DNA of 64,000 nucleotides from Persicobacter sp. CCB-QB2 (GTDB lineage Bacteria > Bacteroidota > Bacteroidia > Cytophagales > Cyclobacteriaceae). Both the position numbers and the translations under genes were made by a program. The stretch covers positions 1,674,001-1,738,000 of the forward strand of contig NZ_LBGV01000001.1 of NCBI RefSeq assembly GCF_001274635.1, given 5' to 3'. Every line of letters starts with the position of its first letter. The first letter of the stretch is position 1. The notes beneath the pieces were generated by a model. That model was not told the origin of the DNA. It did not search any database and was given only the letters and a program-made list of their open reading frames with translations. Of this stretch, positions 26,137 through 35,135 are shown piece by piece.

Positions 26137-29100
26137 TAGTCTTTCTCAAATTTAAACTCTTGATTTTTACTTTTATCAAAACGAATACTTGAAGACTCAT
26201 CTTTTTCAGGTGCTTCCCCTTTCAAGCTAAAGTCAACATAGGTGTTTTTTGTTTTCATACGCTCTCCTACATACTCCCAATGATGTTTTTCATTTGGCTT
26301 TGAAACAGTAATTGCAAAACCAAAATCGGGTGCATTTTTACGTAGCCACTTATCTATTTTTTTGGTCTTGGCACTCATCCCCTCCGAAGGTAGTTTGTTA
26401 GTTTTATAACCTAAAGACCTAAAATAATCAGCATTACCCAAATCAAAAGCCACTCCTGATTGGTGGTTTGACCTTCCTGCCGGTGCTGCGCCATTAATTC
26501 CAGAATCTCCTCCCTTTTGCCTTACGTTCATTTCCTGTTGTTGTGAAAAAGTCCTGAAACCACTTGAAAAACCTAATATTTCAGGATTTGCTCTCTGAAG
26601 GTCAGAAACCACTTCAAAAACACTATCTTTTTGAGCCTTATCCACCATATTCAAAAACGCCTCTCCTGCACTATTCAGCAGTATTTGGCCAGTATTATGG
26701 ATGGTCTCAACGATATCAGCATGTCCTTGAAATTCTCCCTTCCTCCATTGCGCAGTAGGTGCGTAAATATCAGTCCAATTATTGATGAAATTGGAAACAG
26801 CCGTCCAACCCTTTAGAGAAGTGTCTTCAGAATAAGTGCCCTTTTCCTGGTCATAAATACATTTTACTACATTTGCGTACTCATTTCCCCCACTATCCTT
26901 TTCAGTATTAAGCACCTTCACAAAATCACCCATTGTAAAGTTTGTATTCGTTTTTTTAAAACTAACCACTCCATTCTTATCCTCTCTAATCCTAAGAATG
27001 GGCTTTTTATCAATTATCGTCTTATGGTTTGCTTCTGTCGAAAAAGAATCTTGGGCTTTGGTAACCCCAAAAAATTCATCATTTAATTGGTTTCCAAAAT
27101 TAGCATTTGAAATATTTACCCAATGACTTGTCCCACTAACCTTTCCATAAACTTTTCTAGACCTAAAACTTTTATCTCCCTTTGATAATTGAGTTGCAGT
27201 AGGCTTTTGATGAATAGTTCTGATTTCGGAAATAGAAATTTCACTCCCCTTTGTTAACTTCAACTGCACTCCATCTTTATCTTTGGCTGGTTTTAGATCG
27301 GCAGTTCTTAACCACACGTCCGATCCTTTAACTATAATCAATTTGCCTGATACTGTATCAAAATTCTTCTCCTTTAACGATCTTAAATAATCCGAGTCAG
27401 TATTTCGTATTGGTACTATTAATTCATCTTGATTTTCAAAAATGGAAATCTCTGAATCATTAATCCCCAAATAAGTATTGATAGCCCTTACTTTTGCTTG
27501 TTCTTCTTTTGAATCCCAACCACTCGCTAACTCAATCTTAAATCTGTTTAAAATTGATTTGGAAAAAATACTATAATCTGTAACCCCATCCAAAATAGCC
27601 ATCACCAGATCATCCCTATCCTGAGATTTCTGCTGATCTATAATTTCAAAAATCACATTTTCATGATCCTTTCCATACTTTCTTAACTCCTTTCCAAGTT
27701 TGGAAAAATCCTTATCTAAAAAATTCAGCGCATGGAAACGGGAATTGGTATCATCCAAAAGCTGGTCTGCAGTTTTGGGAACAAATTCCTTTACAGGTGA
27801 CTCATTTTTATTTTGAGGTGTCCAAAGATTTGGCTTCCACATAAAATCAGTCTCGTCTTTTTCCGGAAGTACCACAGGCCCCGGCACAAAATCAGGAGCA
27901 GCCTTTGCCGCCTCATCTGCCGCTAACTGGTCCTGATAAGCTTTTTCCCTCGCTCGTTTTTCCCGTTCCGCCTTCACCTGCGGATATTGCTCAATCCGCT
28001 GCTTCACATATTCCGCGGTGCAAGCGGTGCCATTCAATTCAGCAAGCGTCTTGCTGGAAGCGCCGCCGATATTTCCATCCGAACTAGACCAATGCAATAC
28101 TTGCTGCTGAAATTTATAGATCGCGGCAATGGTTGCTTTCAAATCTTTCTGATCCACTGCGGTCTCAACGGCCTCAGCCTTGGCTTTTTCATCCGCATAA
28201 GCGGTTGGGGAAAGCAATCCTAATGCATGAAGACGTGCCTGAATCAATAGTACATCCGCTTTATTATTGGCCGCGCTTCCGCTTCCCACTCCGGCCGAGA
28301 TGGTTGGAGTGGCCGCCTTTTTAGCAGCGCTTTCAGTGCCGGCTTTTTCTTCTGTCTTATCTTTGGAAGTCTCCAGGCCTTTCACCCGACCTTCCAAAAA
28401 GGCAACCCGCTGATCAAAACGGTCATCCGATACTTTTAACCAACGACTGCGATTTTTCATTTCTTTGGTAAATCCTTCCAGATCGTTTTTCACCACATGC
28501 GGCTGTAAAAACTCCCGTGTATCTCTTTCATAATCCCCTCGGTAAGTCAAATCAAAAAGCATCTCTTTGATCATCGGATTAAGCTTTTCCCAATCCGTTG
28601 CTCCATATTTGGCGGTCACATCCGCCTTAGTCGCCATCCGCTTAGCATCAGATTTCTTCTCTGCAAAAGCTAGTTGAAATAAGGCATTCTGTTGCGGATG
28701 ACTAATGATGGGTAACTTAGCGGCATTTCCTTCCAGCCAGTTTTTTGCGCCAAGCCCTCGCAATCCAATGGCGGATTTCCATGGACTAATCGCGATTCCG
28801 GCCTGTTTGAATTCATTCTCTATCAAAGTACTCGTTCCTCTATGCCCAAGATCATAACCCCTCCCGATGGTCACCCCGGATTTTTTTCCCGGCCAATGCG
28901 CCTTTCTACTAAAATAGAGACTGTCAGGATTATCATCCCCCTCTACCAAATTGGTGAAATCGCCTACAGACTGATCTCCGATGAGCATTTTCATGTCCTC
29001 CGCTTTTTCCTCTTTCTTGCTTTTCGCCTGCGGCTCCTTCACTACCTCTGACAATTTCGGCGCTTCCTGCTCTCCCTGAACTTTAGAAGTAGTTTTGGGA

Positions 29101-29648
29101 ATCTCAATGGTCGCCCCGGCATTAAAGCCTTCAATATTGCCCCACTGTTGTAAAGCATCGGCATTTTCAGCCTTGAGGGCCGAAACGGACACCCCAAATT
29201 TGGCCGCAATCACTTCTAAACGGTCGCCAGCCTGTACTTCATAAGCATTCGGAGTCTGCTTTTCCTGTACCAATTCCTGAGCCACAGCCACTAAGTCCTC
29301 CCGCCGCTCTTCCACAGGAGTAATGGGCGTATGCGGCAATTCCGGAACTTCAATCCCCTTCGCTTTCAACACCTGCGCCCTGCTTTCCGGACTCCCCATA
29401 TAAAAATCTTTAATCTCTTCCAATGGGTAGCGCTGATAATAGGCTGCATCTCGCTCGGCCAAAGGCACTTCAGCCCCGGCCTTATTGGGCTTCCCGCTTT
29501 TATGTGCAGCTAACTCAGCCCGCAAATCCTGCAGCATCGCTTCTTCCGATTGCTGCATTTCCTGATAATCCTGAAAGGATTGCCTTTGAGGCTCCTGATT
29601 TTGACGGACTTGAGGACTATTATGAAGGACGTCTTGCTTGGTACTCAT
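26136..29648 (-). CDS. LysM, lysozyme-like and M15 peptidase multidomain protein
   Basis: An 1170-residue protein without signal peptide. In order: a Gln/Glu-rich N-terminus; a LysM module at about 139-190 (YEVQAGDRLEVIAAKFGVS); a pesticin/T4-lysozyme-like region at about 225-430 (VTIGRGYDLGHRG and a following helical domain with LTYRGDYERDTREFLQPHV); a peptidoglycan-binding-like stretch at about 440-550; an Ala/Glu/Lys-rich linker; SH3-like segments at about 740-930; and a C-terminal M15 D,D-carboxypeptidase-like domain at about 1015-1150 with SSGFRTFSQQQE, NHQSGVAFDLG and HHWEYVG holding the zinc and catalytic residues. It could cleave both glycan and peptide bonds of peptidoglycan. Lack of a signal peptide and the coupled lipoprotein suggest export by a contractile system (type VI or eCIS) as an effector. 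A phage-derived lysis protein is the alternative. Confidence 0.82.
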   Translation of the reverse strand: MSTKQDVLHNSPQVRQNQEPQRQSFQDYQEMQQSEEAMLQDLRAELAAHKSGKPNKAGAEVPLAERDAAYYQRYPLEEIKDFYMGSPESRAQVLKAKGIEVPELPHTPITPVEERREDLVAVAQELVQEKQTPNAYEVQAGDRLEVIAAKFGVSVSALKAENADALQQWGNIEGFNAGATIEIPKTTSKVQGEQEAPKLSEVVKEPQAKSKKEEKAEDMKMLIGDQSVGDFTNLVEGDDNPDSLYFSRKAHWPGKKSGVTIGRGYDLGHRGTSTLIENEFKQAGIAISPWKSAIGLRGLGAKNWLEGNAAKLPIISHPQQNALFQLAFAEKKSDAKRMATKADVTAKYGATDWEKLNPMIKEMLFDLTYRGDYERDTREFLQPHVVKNDLEGFTKEMKNRSRWLKVSDDRFDQRVAFLEGRVKGLETSKDKTEEKAGTESAAKKAATPTISAGVGSGSAANNKADVLLIQARLHALGLLSPTAYADEKAKAEAVETAVDQKDLKATIAAIYKFQQQVLHWSSSDGNIGGASSKTLAELNGTACTAEYVKQRIEQYPQVKAEREKRAREKAYQDQLAADEAAKAAPDFVPGPVVLPEKDETDFMWKPNLWTPQNKNESPVKEFVPKTADQLLDDTNSRFHALNFLDKDFSKLGKELRKYGKDHENVIFEIIDQQKSQDRDDLVMAILDGVTDYSIFSKSILNRFKIELASGWDSKEEQAKVRAINTYLGINDSEISIFENQDELIVPIRNTDSDYLRSLKEKNFDTVSGKLIIVKGSDVWLRTADLKPAKDKDGVQLKLTKGSEISISEIRTIHQKPTATQLSKGDKSFRSRKVYGKVSGTSHWVNISNANFGNQLNDEFFGVTKAQDSFSTEANHKTIIDKKPILRIREDKNGVVSFKKTNTNFTMGDFVKVLNTEKDSGGNEYANVVKCIYDQEKGTYSEDTSLKGWTAVSNFINNWTDIYAPTAQWRKGEFQGHADIVETIHNTGQILLNSAGEAFLNMVDKAQKDSVFEVVSDLQRANPEILGFSSGFRTFSQQQEMNVRQKGGDSGINGAAPAGRSNHQSGVAFDLGNADYFRSLGYKTNKLPSEGMSAKTKKIDKWLRKNAPDFGFAITVSKPNEKHHWEYVGERMKTKNTYVDFSLKGEAPEKDESSSIRFDKSKNQEFKFEKD

Positions 29649-30337
29649 GTAAGGTTGAAGTAATTTTCATAAAGCTAATAAGAAATTAGCTTATTTGAGG
29701 AAAGTATTCCTAGAGATTTTTATTTTTTAATGAAATTTTAAAGGCGAGTCATTTATCCAAACCTAAGTCGTTTTGTGGTTGAATAATAAAGTTCTCAAAC
29801 CCGAATCTCCTTTAATCAAAATTCTTGGTTTTTAGCCAATATCATTTTTTATCGGATGAGTGATGCATTCCCTTAATAACAAAAATATAACCTGGGAATC
29901 AGGTGCTTATCAGATCTGCAATAAATAAATCGAATTAGAAGTCTAGCCACTCATCAGGCCATCAGATGAATCGAGAAAATTCCTATAGTCATAACTCATT
30001 TGACAGGATTGGAGGGGCTATGCACTTTTAGTTCTAAAAAAAACAGGGAATGCCAGAATTTTAAACCTCGCAGAAAAATTAACTACCATAAAAAATGCTG
30101 GTGGGCCCGACTGAACCGACTTTCACTTAGCCGCTACAATTAATGGCCAATGGTATTCCCCACTCGATTGACAAGCCAAATCAACCATTAATTAATCTGA
30201 AGGGATTATCAAATCGCTTCCATCATTACTTCCGTAAAGAATTCAATTTTATGAGATAATTAACATTCAATCCCCTAAAAGGTCTATTTGTCCCAATTTA
30301 AATATTTTTCCTTCGAAAATTTATTTTTACCCCATTA
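29649..30337. other. Gene-free stretch
   Basis: About 690 bp upstream of the 1170-residue gene. I see no convincing coding frame, RNA gene or terminator. It must contain the promoter for the minus-strand effector-like gene, but no clear Bacteroidota -33/-7 pair stands out. Confidence 0.5.
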
Positions 30338-30514
30338 ATGCAACGGCCCTTTTCGCGCCCCATCGAAGCAAAAAATGCCCTGAGAGGCCGTGAAGAGCGA
30401 TTACCCGGGCTGTATCGGGAAGTAAAATGCTACTTTAGCGAGTTATTTTTAGCTGCTAATGTCCACTATTGTGCTTCATTTTTTTCAACACAGGGCACCT
30501 TTGACTCAGACTAA
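30338..30514 (+). CDS. Possible small ORF, 58 residues
   Basis: An ATG-started frame of 58 codons with protein-like composition (LRGREERLPGLYREVKCYF) in an otherwise empty region, ending 26 bp before a repeat copy. No family recognised and no clear ribosome-binding site. It may be a remnant of a larger gene cut by the repeat. Confidence 0.22.
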   Translation: MQRPFSRPIEAKNALRGREERLPGLYREVKCYFSELFLAANVHYCASFFSTQGTFDSD

Positions 30515-30540
30515 ACATATAAAAGTGTATATCAAAAATA

Positions 30541-30763
30541 TTAACCCGGATTATTCATGCTTCAATCCTCGATTAGCCGCTAGGCGGGAAAAATGAAGGA
30601 ATTTTTCCTATTTCGAGTTTTTTCCAACGAAACAGATGAATGAGGAGAAAGCAAGCCTACCCAAATTTGAGCTTTTGATAATTCGACAAAACTAATCGTA
30701 AAATCCTAAAAAATAGCTACTTACAGTAAATCACTAAATCTAGCGGTGAATAATTCGGGTTAA
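30541..30763 (+). repeat. MITE-like repeat family A, copy 1
   Basis: A 223-bp non-coding element with near-perfect 17-bp terminal inverted repeats: TTAACCCGGATTATTCA at the left, and TGAATAATTCGGGTTAA at the right. The interior includes the family-conserved stretches AATGAAGGAATTTTTCC, CGAGTTTTTTCCAACGAAAC and GAGGAGAAAGCAAGC. Its right end overlaps the 3' end of the LRR gene. Confidence 0.8.
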
Positions 30764-31640
30764 ATTTTACAACAACATAAAAAGTTTGACCTCGTCTACC
30801 ACTCCCTATTGAATGCCCTTTCCAGCGAGGAATAATCTCCCCGATATCATCGGCATTAAATCCCTCAAATGGGTTTTGGGAGGCATAAAGATTTTGCAAG
30901 GCAGGAAGGCTAAATACTTCTTTTGGAATGGTCTTTAGGTGATTTTCATTAAGCGAAATTTCTTCCAGCTGCGTCATTTGAAGTAAATACTCTGGAAACT
31001 CCCTAAATTGATTCTGATCCAGAATGATTTGATTCAAGCTACTTAACTCCAACACCTCCTGTGGCAGGGAATTCAGCTGATTACCACTTAAATTCAAAGC
31101 CTTTAGCTCCTTCAGCTTTCCAATTCCCGGGGACAACATCTTCAATTCAAAAGCATGAATTTCTAAATGCTCCAGTTCTTCGATCTCAAATAATTCCATA
31201 GGAATCATTCGCAGGGGTTTATTCCATGAAAAACGTTTCCTTTCCTGCTGAGCCTGTAAATCCCTAACGGCAGCCAGACACTCCCGATACCCTTTCCAAC
31301 GGTTATGCTCCCAGAAAAAGTCCACCGCGGATTGATAATCCATCGGATTATCAGCCAAATCGAAACACTCTAAATATGGCATTTCAATTAACAATTCCGG
31401 GCTAACATCCGTGATCCGGTTATTATACAAATACAAATGTCGCAGATTTTCCAGTTTGCGGATACGCTCCGGTATCCCACGGATTTTATTGTTCATCACC
31501 TTCAATACCTCTAGGGAGGTAATTTCAAAAACCTCCTGAGGAATATCCTCCAGCCCCAAATTGGACAGATCAAGCTCGGTCCAATTTTCTTTTCTGGCCT
31601 TTTCTATATGAGCATATATTTTGGGGTGAAGTTCTTGCAT
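30717..31640 (-). CDS. Leucine-rich-repeat protein
   Basis: A 307-residue cytoplasmic-looking protein (no signal peptide) with two blocks of leucine-rich repeats: residues about 20-115 (LEVLKVMNNKIRGIPERI, LRHLYLYNNRITDVSPELL) and about 150-270 (LKALNLSGNQLNSLPQEVL, LEEISLNENHLKTIPKEVF), separated by a helical insert rich in Arg/Trp. LRRs usually bind proteins; no catalytic domain is attached. The last 15 residues (FNPNYSPLDLVIYCK) and the stop are encoded inside repeat A copy 1, so the original C-terminus was probably replaced by insertion of the element. Start ATG at 31640. Confidence 0.85.
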   Translation of the reverse strand: MQELHPKIYAHIEKARKENWTELDLSNLGLEDIPQEVFEITSLEVLKVMNNKIRGIPERIRKLENLRHLYLYNNRITDVSPELLIEMPYLECFDLADNPMDYQSAVDFFWEHNRWKGYRECLAAVRDLQAQQERKRFSWNKPLRMIPMELFEIEELEHLEIHAFELKMLSPGIGKLKELKALNLSGNQLNSLPQEVLELSSLNQIILDQNQFREFPEYLLQMTQLEEISLNENHLKTIPKEVFSLPALQNLYASQNPFEGFNADDIGEIIPRWKGHSIGSGRRGQTFYVVVKFNPNYSPLDLVIYCK

Positions 31641-31766
31641 AATGGAAGGGGTTCAGCATTTAGACGACTAATTTAGCCAGATTGGCAAAATCATGCAAAT
31701 AGCACAGAAATACTGGAGAAACAGAAAATGTTTTTCAATGCCACAGGCTTGTTTTTGTACTATATT

Positions 31767-32147
31767 TCAAAAAGAAACCCGCACTTTTTGGTCAATGCGC
31801 ATAACGCTTTCCTGCCGGAACAGTCGCTTATAACGTGCCCTCAATGTATCCAAGGCAGCATTTTGGTCACCTTCATGAATACAAATCAATATTCGACTCC
31901 CCTCTTGAGCAGCACTTCCATTTGCTGATGTCCAGTAACCGTCCGCAGAAACAATGCTGTAACCGGATAGTTGAGCATCGATCTGGGAGGCACGAAAGAC
32001 TTCCCAATCCGCATTGGAAATCACTCCCCCATCGGGAACTGACAGTCCGAAATACAATTCAGTCTTTACTTTTTTGTCCCCTTTTAAAAACCACGCTGAA
32101 GATAAAATGGCAACTATCAACAGCGCAATCGAAACTTTTTTCCTCAT
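31767..32147 (-). CDS. DUF3574 domain protein with N-terminal anchor
   Basis: A 126-residue protein with an N-terminal hydrophobic segment (signal peptide or anchor, VSIALLIVAILSSAWFL) and a single small domain starting ELYFGLSVPDGGVISNADWEVF, which is the recognisable beginning of DUF3574; the conserved DGYW and RILICIHEG segments follow. The function of the family is unknown; it is usually an exported single-domain protein. It lies alone between the LRR gene and a repeat-rich gap. Confidence 0.8.
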   Translation of the reverse strand: MRKKVSIALLIVAILSSAWFLKGDKKVKTELYFGLSVPDGGVISNADWEVFRASQIDAQLSGYSIVSADGYWTSANGSAAQEGSRILICIHEGDQNAALDTLRARYKRLFRQESVMRIDQKVRVSF

Positions 32148-32439
32148 TTTTTGTCCTTTTTTCCTCTATTAATAAAAACACACTCGTGTATAAAGTCAAA
32201 ATTCATACTAGTTATTTCCTTCTTACAGAAGAATATAGACAATTTTCAAAAAAAATATTCAACCCCAAATTTCATTACCTAAAGCTGAAATAAAGCTGAA
32301 TTAAATTCTGATTGTTTAAAGTGGATAGTGGCGATATAGTTGAAAATCATTCAAACCCTTTGTCGGCAATTCGGATTTGTTTCGAATCGCATGCTTTTAA
32401 TATTACCGGAATTAATACTTGCCTAATTCGGATTATTTT

Positions 32440-32625
32440 TTCCCAGGAGCATTTCTCAACAATTACGATGCTATTCTCTCAATATAATTCTGTCTCGCTT
32501 CTGCAATACTTAAAAATTACGCTGCAGATTTTGGCATGAAACACGCCTTAAACCCTCGTTTAACTGCACGGCAGTTAAAATTAAGGCATTTCTTTATTTC
32601 TCCTTTTCCCAATGAAACAGATAGA
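32440..32625 (+). repeat. Partial copies of repeat families B and A
   Basis: The segment 32440-32535 resembles the interior of the family B element at 47537-47686 (both contain a TATTCTCTCAA core with matching flanks). The segment 32550-32625 resembles the interior of family A (TTTCCCAATGAAACAGAT and the preceding TTAAACCCTCGTTTA). Both look truncated and diverged; no inverted ends are clear. Confidence 0.45.
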
Positions 32626-32679
32626 GGTATTCATTTAAATATTTTGAGTATATATATAATATTTCGTTTATTGTATTTA

Positions 32680-32889
32680 TTAACCAGATTATTAATGCTT
32701 AAATCCACGTTTAGCTGTAAAGCGGAAAAAATGATGGAATTTTACCTATTTCGAGTTTTTCCCAACGAAACAGATGAATGAGGAGAAAGCAAGCTTGCCC
32801 AAATTTGGGCTATGATAAATCAAAGAAATTAGATTATAAAGATCTAAAAATTAACTTATTACGATTAGTTAGTGAATAATTCGGGTTAA
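32680..32889 (+). repeat. MITE-like repeat family A, copy 2
   Basis: A 210-bp copy with left end TTAACCAGATTATTAATGC and right end TGAATAATTCGGGTTAA. The interior is closely similar to copy 1, including CCTATTTCGAGTTTTTCCC and GATGAATGAGGAGAAAGC. It ends 36 bp before the start of the interrupted lipoprotein gene and may carry or displace its promoter. Confidence 0.8.
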
Positions 32890-33191
32890 ATAATTTGGTA
32901 ATCTCTTTAACTGTCACATTTAATTATGAAAAACCTTACTCTTCTCTGCCTATGCCTCTTATTTATGAGTAACTGTACCCACCGCATGGTCCGTACAGGT
33001 TATGAACCTACCTCCACTGCCTATAACCAGTGTAATGTTGAGGTCAGAAAGTGGATGACCCCCACGGATTCCCTTCAAAAAATTGGACAGCTAAAATTAG
33101 GCGAATCCGGCTTTGCTGTTTCCTGTAATGAACAAAGAGCCCTTGACATTTTAAGGAACGAAGCTTGTTCCATTAATGCGAATATTATCAA

Positions 33192-34387
33192 CTGACCTTT
33201 CGCTACTCAAAAACTTGTTTTTTGACTTTATATGATTTACTAAATATCTTTGGAGCATGAAGAAGTCAGATGCAATAGATCTTTACGTGGATTATTTATT
33301 GGCCAATTCCGGTCAGGCTACAGCTACTGAGTTGTCTGCATTGACTGATAATTCCATGAAGCATGATTACATAAGTGACTGTCTTGCCCAAGAAGGCTTG
33401 GATCAAAAAGTATTTTGGAAACAAGTCAAGCCTTTTGTGCGTGAGCATGAATCTGAAAATGGCGCAATTATAATTGATGACACTATAGTTGATAAACTTT
33501 ACAGCACTATTAATGAGGTGATTAATTATCATTTTGATCACACAAAAGGTATGTCTGTAAAGGGGATTAATTTGCTCAATTTCCTGTACAATATTGAAGT
33601 GGGAGGTGAATTCATTAATTGTCCTATAGCATTTCATGTTATTCGGAAAGACCAACCATATATTGATAAAAATGGGAATAGGAAATTTCGTAGTAGCTTG
33701 ACTAAAAATCAGTTAATGAGGGACATCCTGCGTCGTTTGGTGTTTGTAAATCAAATAAAATGTAAATACATATTATTCGATACGTGGTTTTCTGCAAATG
33801 ATAATTTGAAATTCATTCAGAAAGATTTAAAGAGGACCTTCGTGTGTCCGCTAAAGAAAAACCGTCTAATAGCCTTAAGTTATGAAGACAAACTTGCTGG
33901 TAAATTCATATCGGTAGAATCGTTAAATATGACAGCTAATGAGCTTCGAACGGTGTACATCAAAGGGTTAGATTTTGATGTTCAGTTAGTTCGAAAAGTT
34001 TTTACAAACAAAGACCGCTCAGAAGGGGAACTATTTTTGATTACGAATGACACCTCAATGGATTACGAGCAAATCTCTAAGATCTATCAAGGACGATGGA
34101 AAATAGAGGAATATCATAAGTCACTGAAACAAAATGCCCTATTAGGCAAGTCACCAACAAAAATGGAAACGTCACAATGTAATCACATATTCACTGCAAA
34201 TTTAGCATATCTCCAATTAGAGCGACTAAAAATCAAGGAGCGATTGAATCATTTTGCACTGAAAGCAAAGATTCGACTAAAGATGTTGATGGCAGCATTG
34301 GATGAGGTACATGCCCTCAAAATGTCTTAAATTCTAGGACCTGTAAATTCATGTGTATTATCAAATTTTTGGACAGCGAAAGGTCAG
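33192..34387 (+). mobile_element. Intact insertion sequence, IS4-like superfamily, 1196 bp
   Basis: Both ends and the target duplication can be read. The left end begins CTGACCTTTCGCT and the right end is its perfect inverse for 13 bp, with imperfect matching to about 26 bp. Immediately outside lie 7-bp direct repeats TTATCAA at 33185-33191 and 34388-34394. A single transposase gene fills the element. The perfect duplication and intact gene indicate a recent insertion. Confidence 0.93.
33257..34330 (+). CDS. DDE transposase, IS4-like superfamily
   Basis: A 357-residue transposase. Visible catalytic-region motifs are IIIDDTIVDK (first Asp), KYILFDTWFS (second Asp) and a YREK-like signature YQGRWKIEEYHKSLKQ carrying the catalytic Glu. 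This is the arrangement of the IS4/IS701-type DDE group; the exact family is uncertain, since a 7-bp target duplication is not the textbook value for IS701. The ATG at 33257 is preceded by GGAG at a short spacing. The gene is undisturbed, so the element may still be mobile. Confidence 0.9.
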   Translation: MKKSDAIDLYVDYLLANSGQATATELSALTDNSMKHDYISDCLAQEGLDQKVFWKQVKPFVREHESENGAIIIDDTIVDKLYSTINEVINYHFDHTKGMSVKGINLLNFLYNIEVGGEFINCPIAFHVIRKDQPYIDKNGNRKFRSSLTKNQLMRDILRRLVFVNQIKCKYILFDTWFSANDNLKFIQKDLKRTFVCPLKKNRLIALSYEDKLAGKFISVESLNMTANELRTVYIKGLDFDVQLVRKVFTNKDRSEGELFLITNDTSMDYEQISKIYQGRWKIEEYHKSLKQNALLGKSPTKMETSQCNHIFTANLAYLQLERLKIKERLNHFALKAKIRLKMLMAALDEVHALKMS

Positions 34388-34613
34388 TTATCAATATAAT
34401 AGACGAAAAAAGACCAGATGCCTGGAGTTCCTGCTACCGTTGTACGGCGGAATTTTATCAATATACTCAGCCGGAATTCATTGTTGAGGCAAAAGATGAA
34501 GATTATTATCATCCTGCGGAGGTAAGCCAGCGAGTAAATAAAGACCGGAGTCAAAATACTATCGTATTCGTGATAGCAGGAATAGTGGGCTTTGCGATCG
34601 GATATATGCTGGT

Positions 34614-34783
34614 TCAATAGATTTCCATCCATTTAAGCAAAAGCTCAAATTGGGGCTCCACTTCAGCTTGTGTCATCAAGCGATATGGCGTCCCACTAAC
34701 CCTCACTCTTTTGCTAATTATATCAAAACCATTCCGCAGGAACCAGCCCACTAAAGAGGCAAACCGCTTAACCCGAATAAAAC
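34614..34783 (-). pseudogene. C-terminal gene fragment cut at a repeat end
   Basis: An open minus-strand frame of about 56 residues with protein-like sequence (FASLVGWFLRNGFDIISKRV, ending LLLKWMEIY) but no plausible start codon. Its upstream side runs directly into a family-A-type terminal repeat (TTTTATTCGGGTTAA), suggesting that the rest of the gene was lost or displaced by insertion. The stop overlaps the end of the split lipoprotein gene on the other strand. Family not recognised. Confidence 0.4.
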
Positions 34784-34787
34784 CTTA

Positions 34788-34989
34788 TTAACCTGAATTA
34801 TTTATGCTTAAACCCACCTTTAGCTTAAGTCAGGAAAAATAAAGGAATAATTTTTATTTCGAATTATTTTCATGGAGGTAGAGGAATGGGAAGAAATCAA
34901 ACTCACCCTAAATCATGCGATTTAAAAATCAGGGACAACACCCGCTTGTCTATACTTATGGGATCTGAAAATGCATAATTCAGAATTAA
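34788..34989 (+). repeat. MITE-like repeat family A, copy 3
   Basis: A 202-bp, more diverged copy. Left end TTAACCTGAATTATTTATGC and right end TGCATAATTCAGAATTAA are inverted repeats; the interior retains TTTATTTCGAATT and the GGAAGAAATCAAACTCACCC segment corresponding to the conserved centre. Confidence 0.7.
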
Positions 34990-35081
34990 GCCTCCTGTAG
35001 AACAAGAATTAAACCGTAATTTGAGGGAATTACACTGTAATTAGCCCCTTCGTAGTTTTATAAAAAGGCCGTACCTGGGGC

Positions 35082-35119
35082 AAAAAAAACCACTGCATTC
35101 CCCGAATGGCAGTGGTTTT
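35082..35119 (-). terminator. Rho-independent terminator after the GH16 gene
   Basis: On the minus strand AACCACTGCCATTC pairs with GAATGCAGTGGTT (one bulge) around a short G-rich loop, followed by a run of eight T. It lies 17 bp after the stop of the 298-residue GH16 gene. Confidence 0.85.
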
Positions 35120-35135
35120 CATCAACTATGTCCCC

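Larger units (their letters stand above)
32926..34620 (+). pseudogene. Lipoprotein gene split by an insertion sequence
   Basis: The 5' part (32926-33191) encodes a signal peptide with lipobox MSNC and a domain ending ...EACSINANIIN; the 3' part (34388-34620) continues in frame as IIDEKRPDAWSSCYRCTAEF and ends with a C-terminal membrane segment (TIVFVIAGIVGFAIGYML). Removing the IS and one copy of its 7-bp duplication (TTATCAA) rejoins the frame exactly, giving about 166 residues. The original product was probably an outer-envelope lipoprotein with a C-terminal anchor. The upstream half by itself would still give an 89-residue truncated lipoprotein reading a few IS codons. Confidence 0.85.

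Noticed and set aside
34351-34620. Independent 89-aa gene starting inside the IS right end
   Set aside because: Its first codons belong to the IS; the rest is the 3' half of the interrupted lipoprotein gene.
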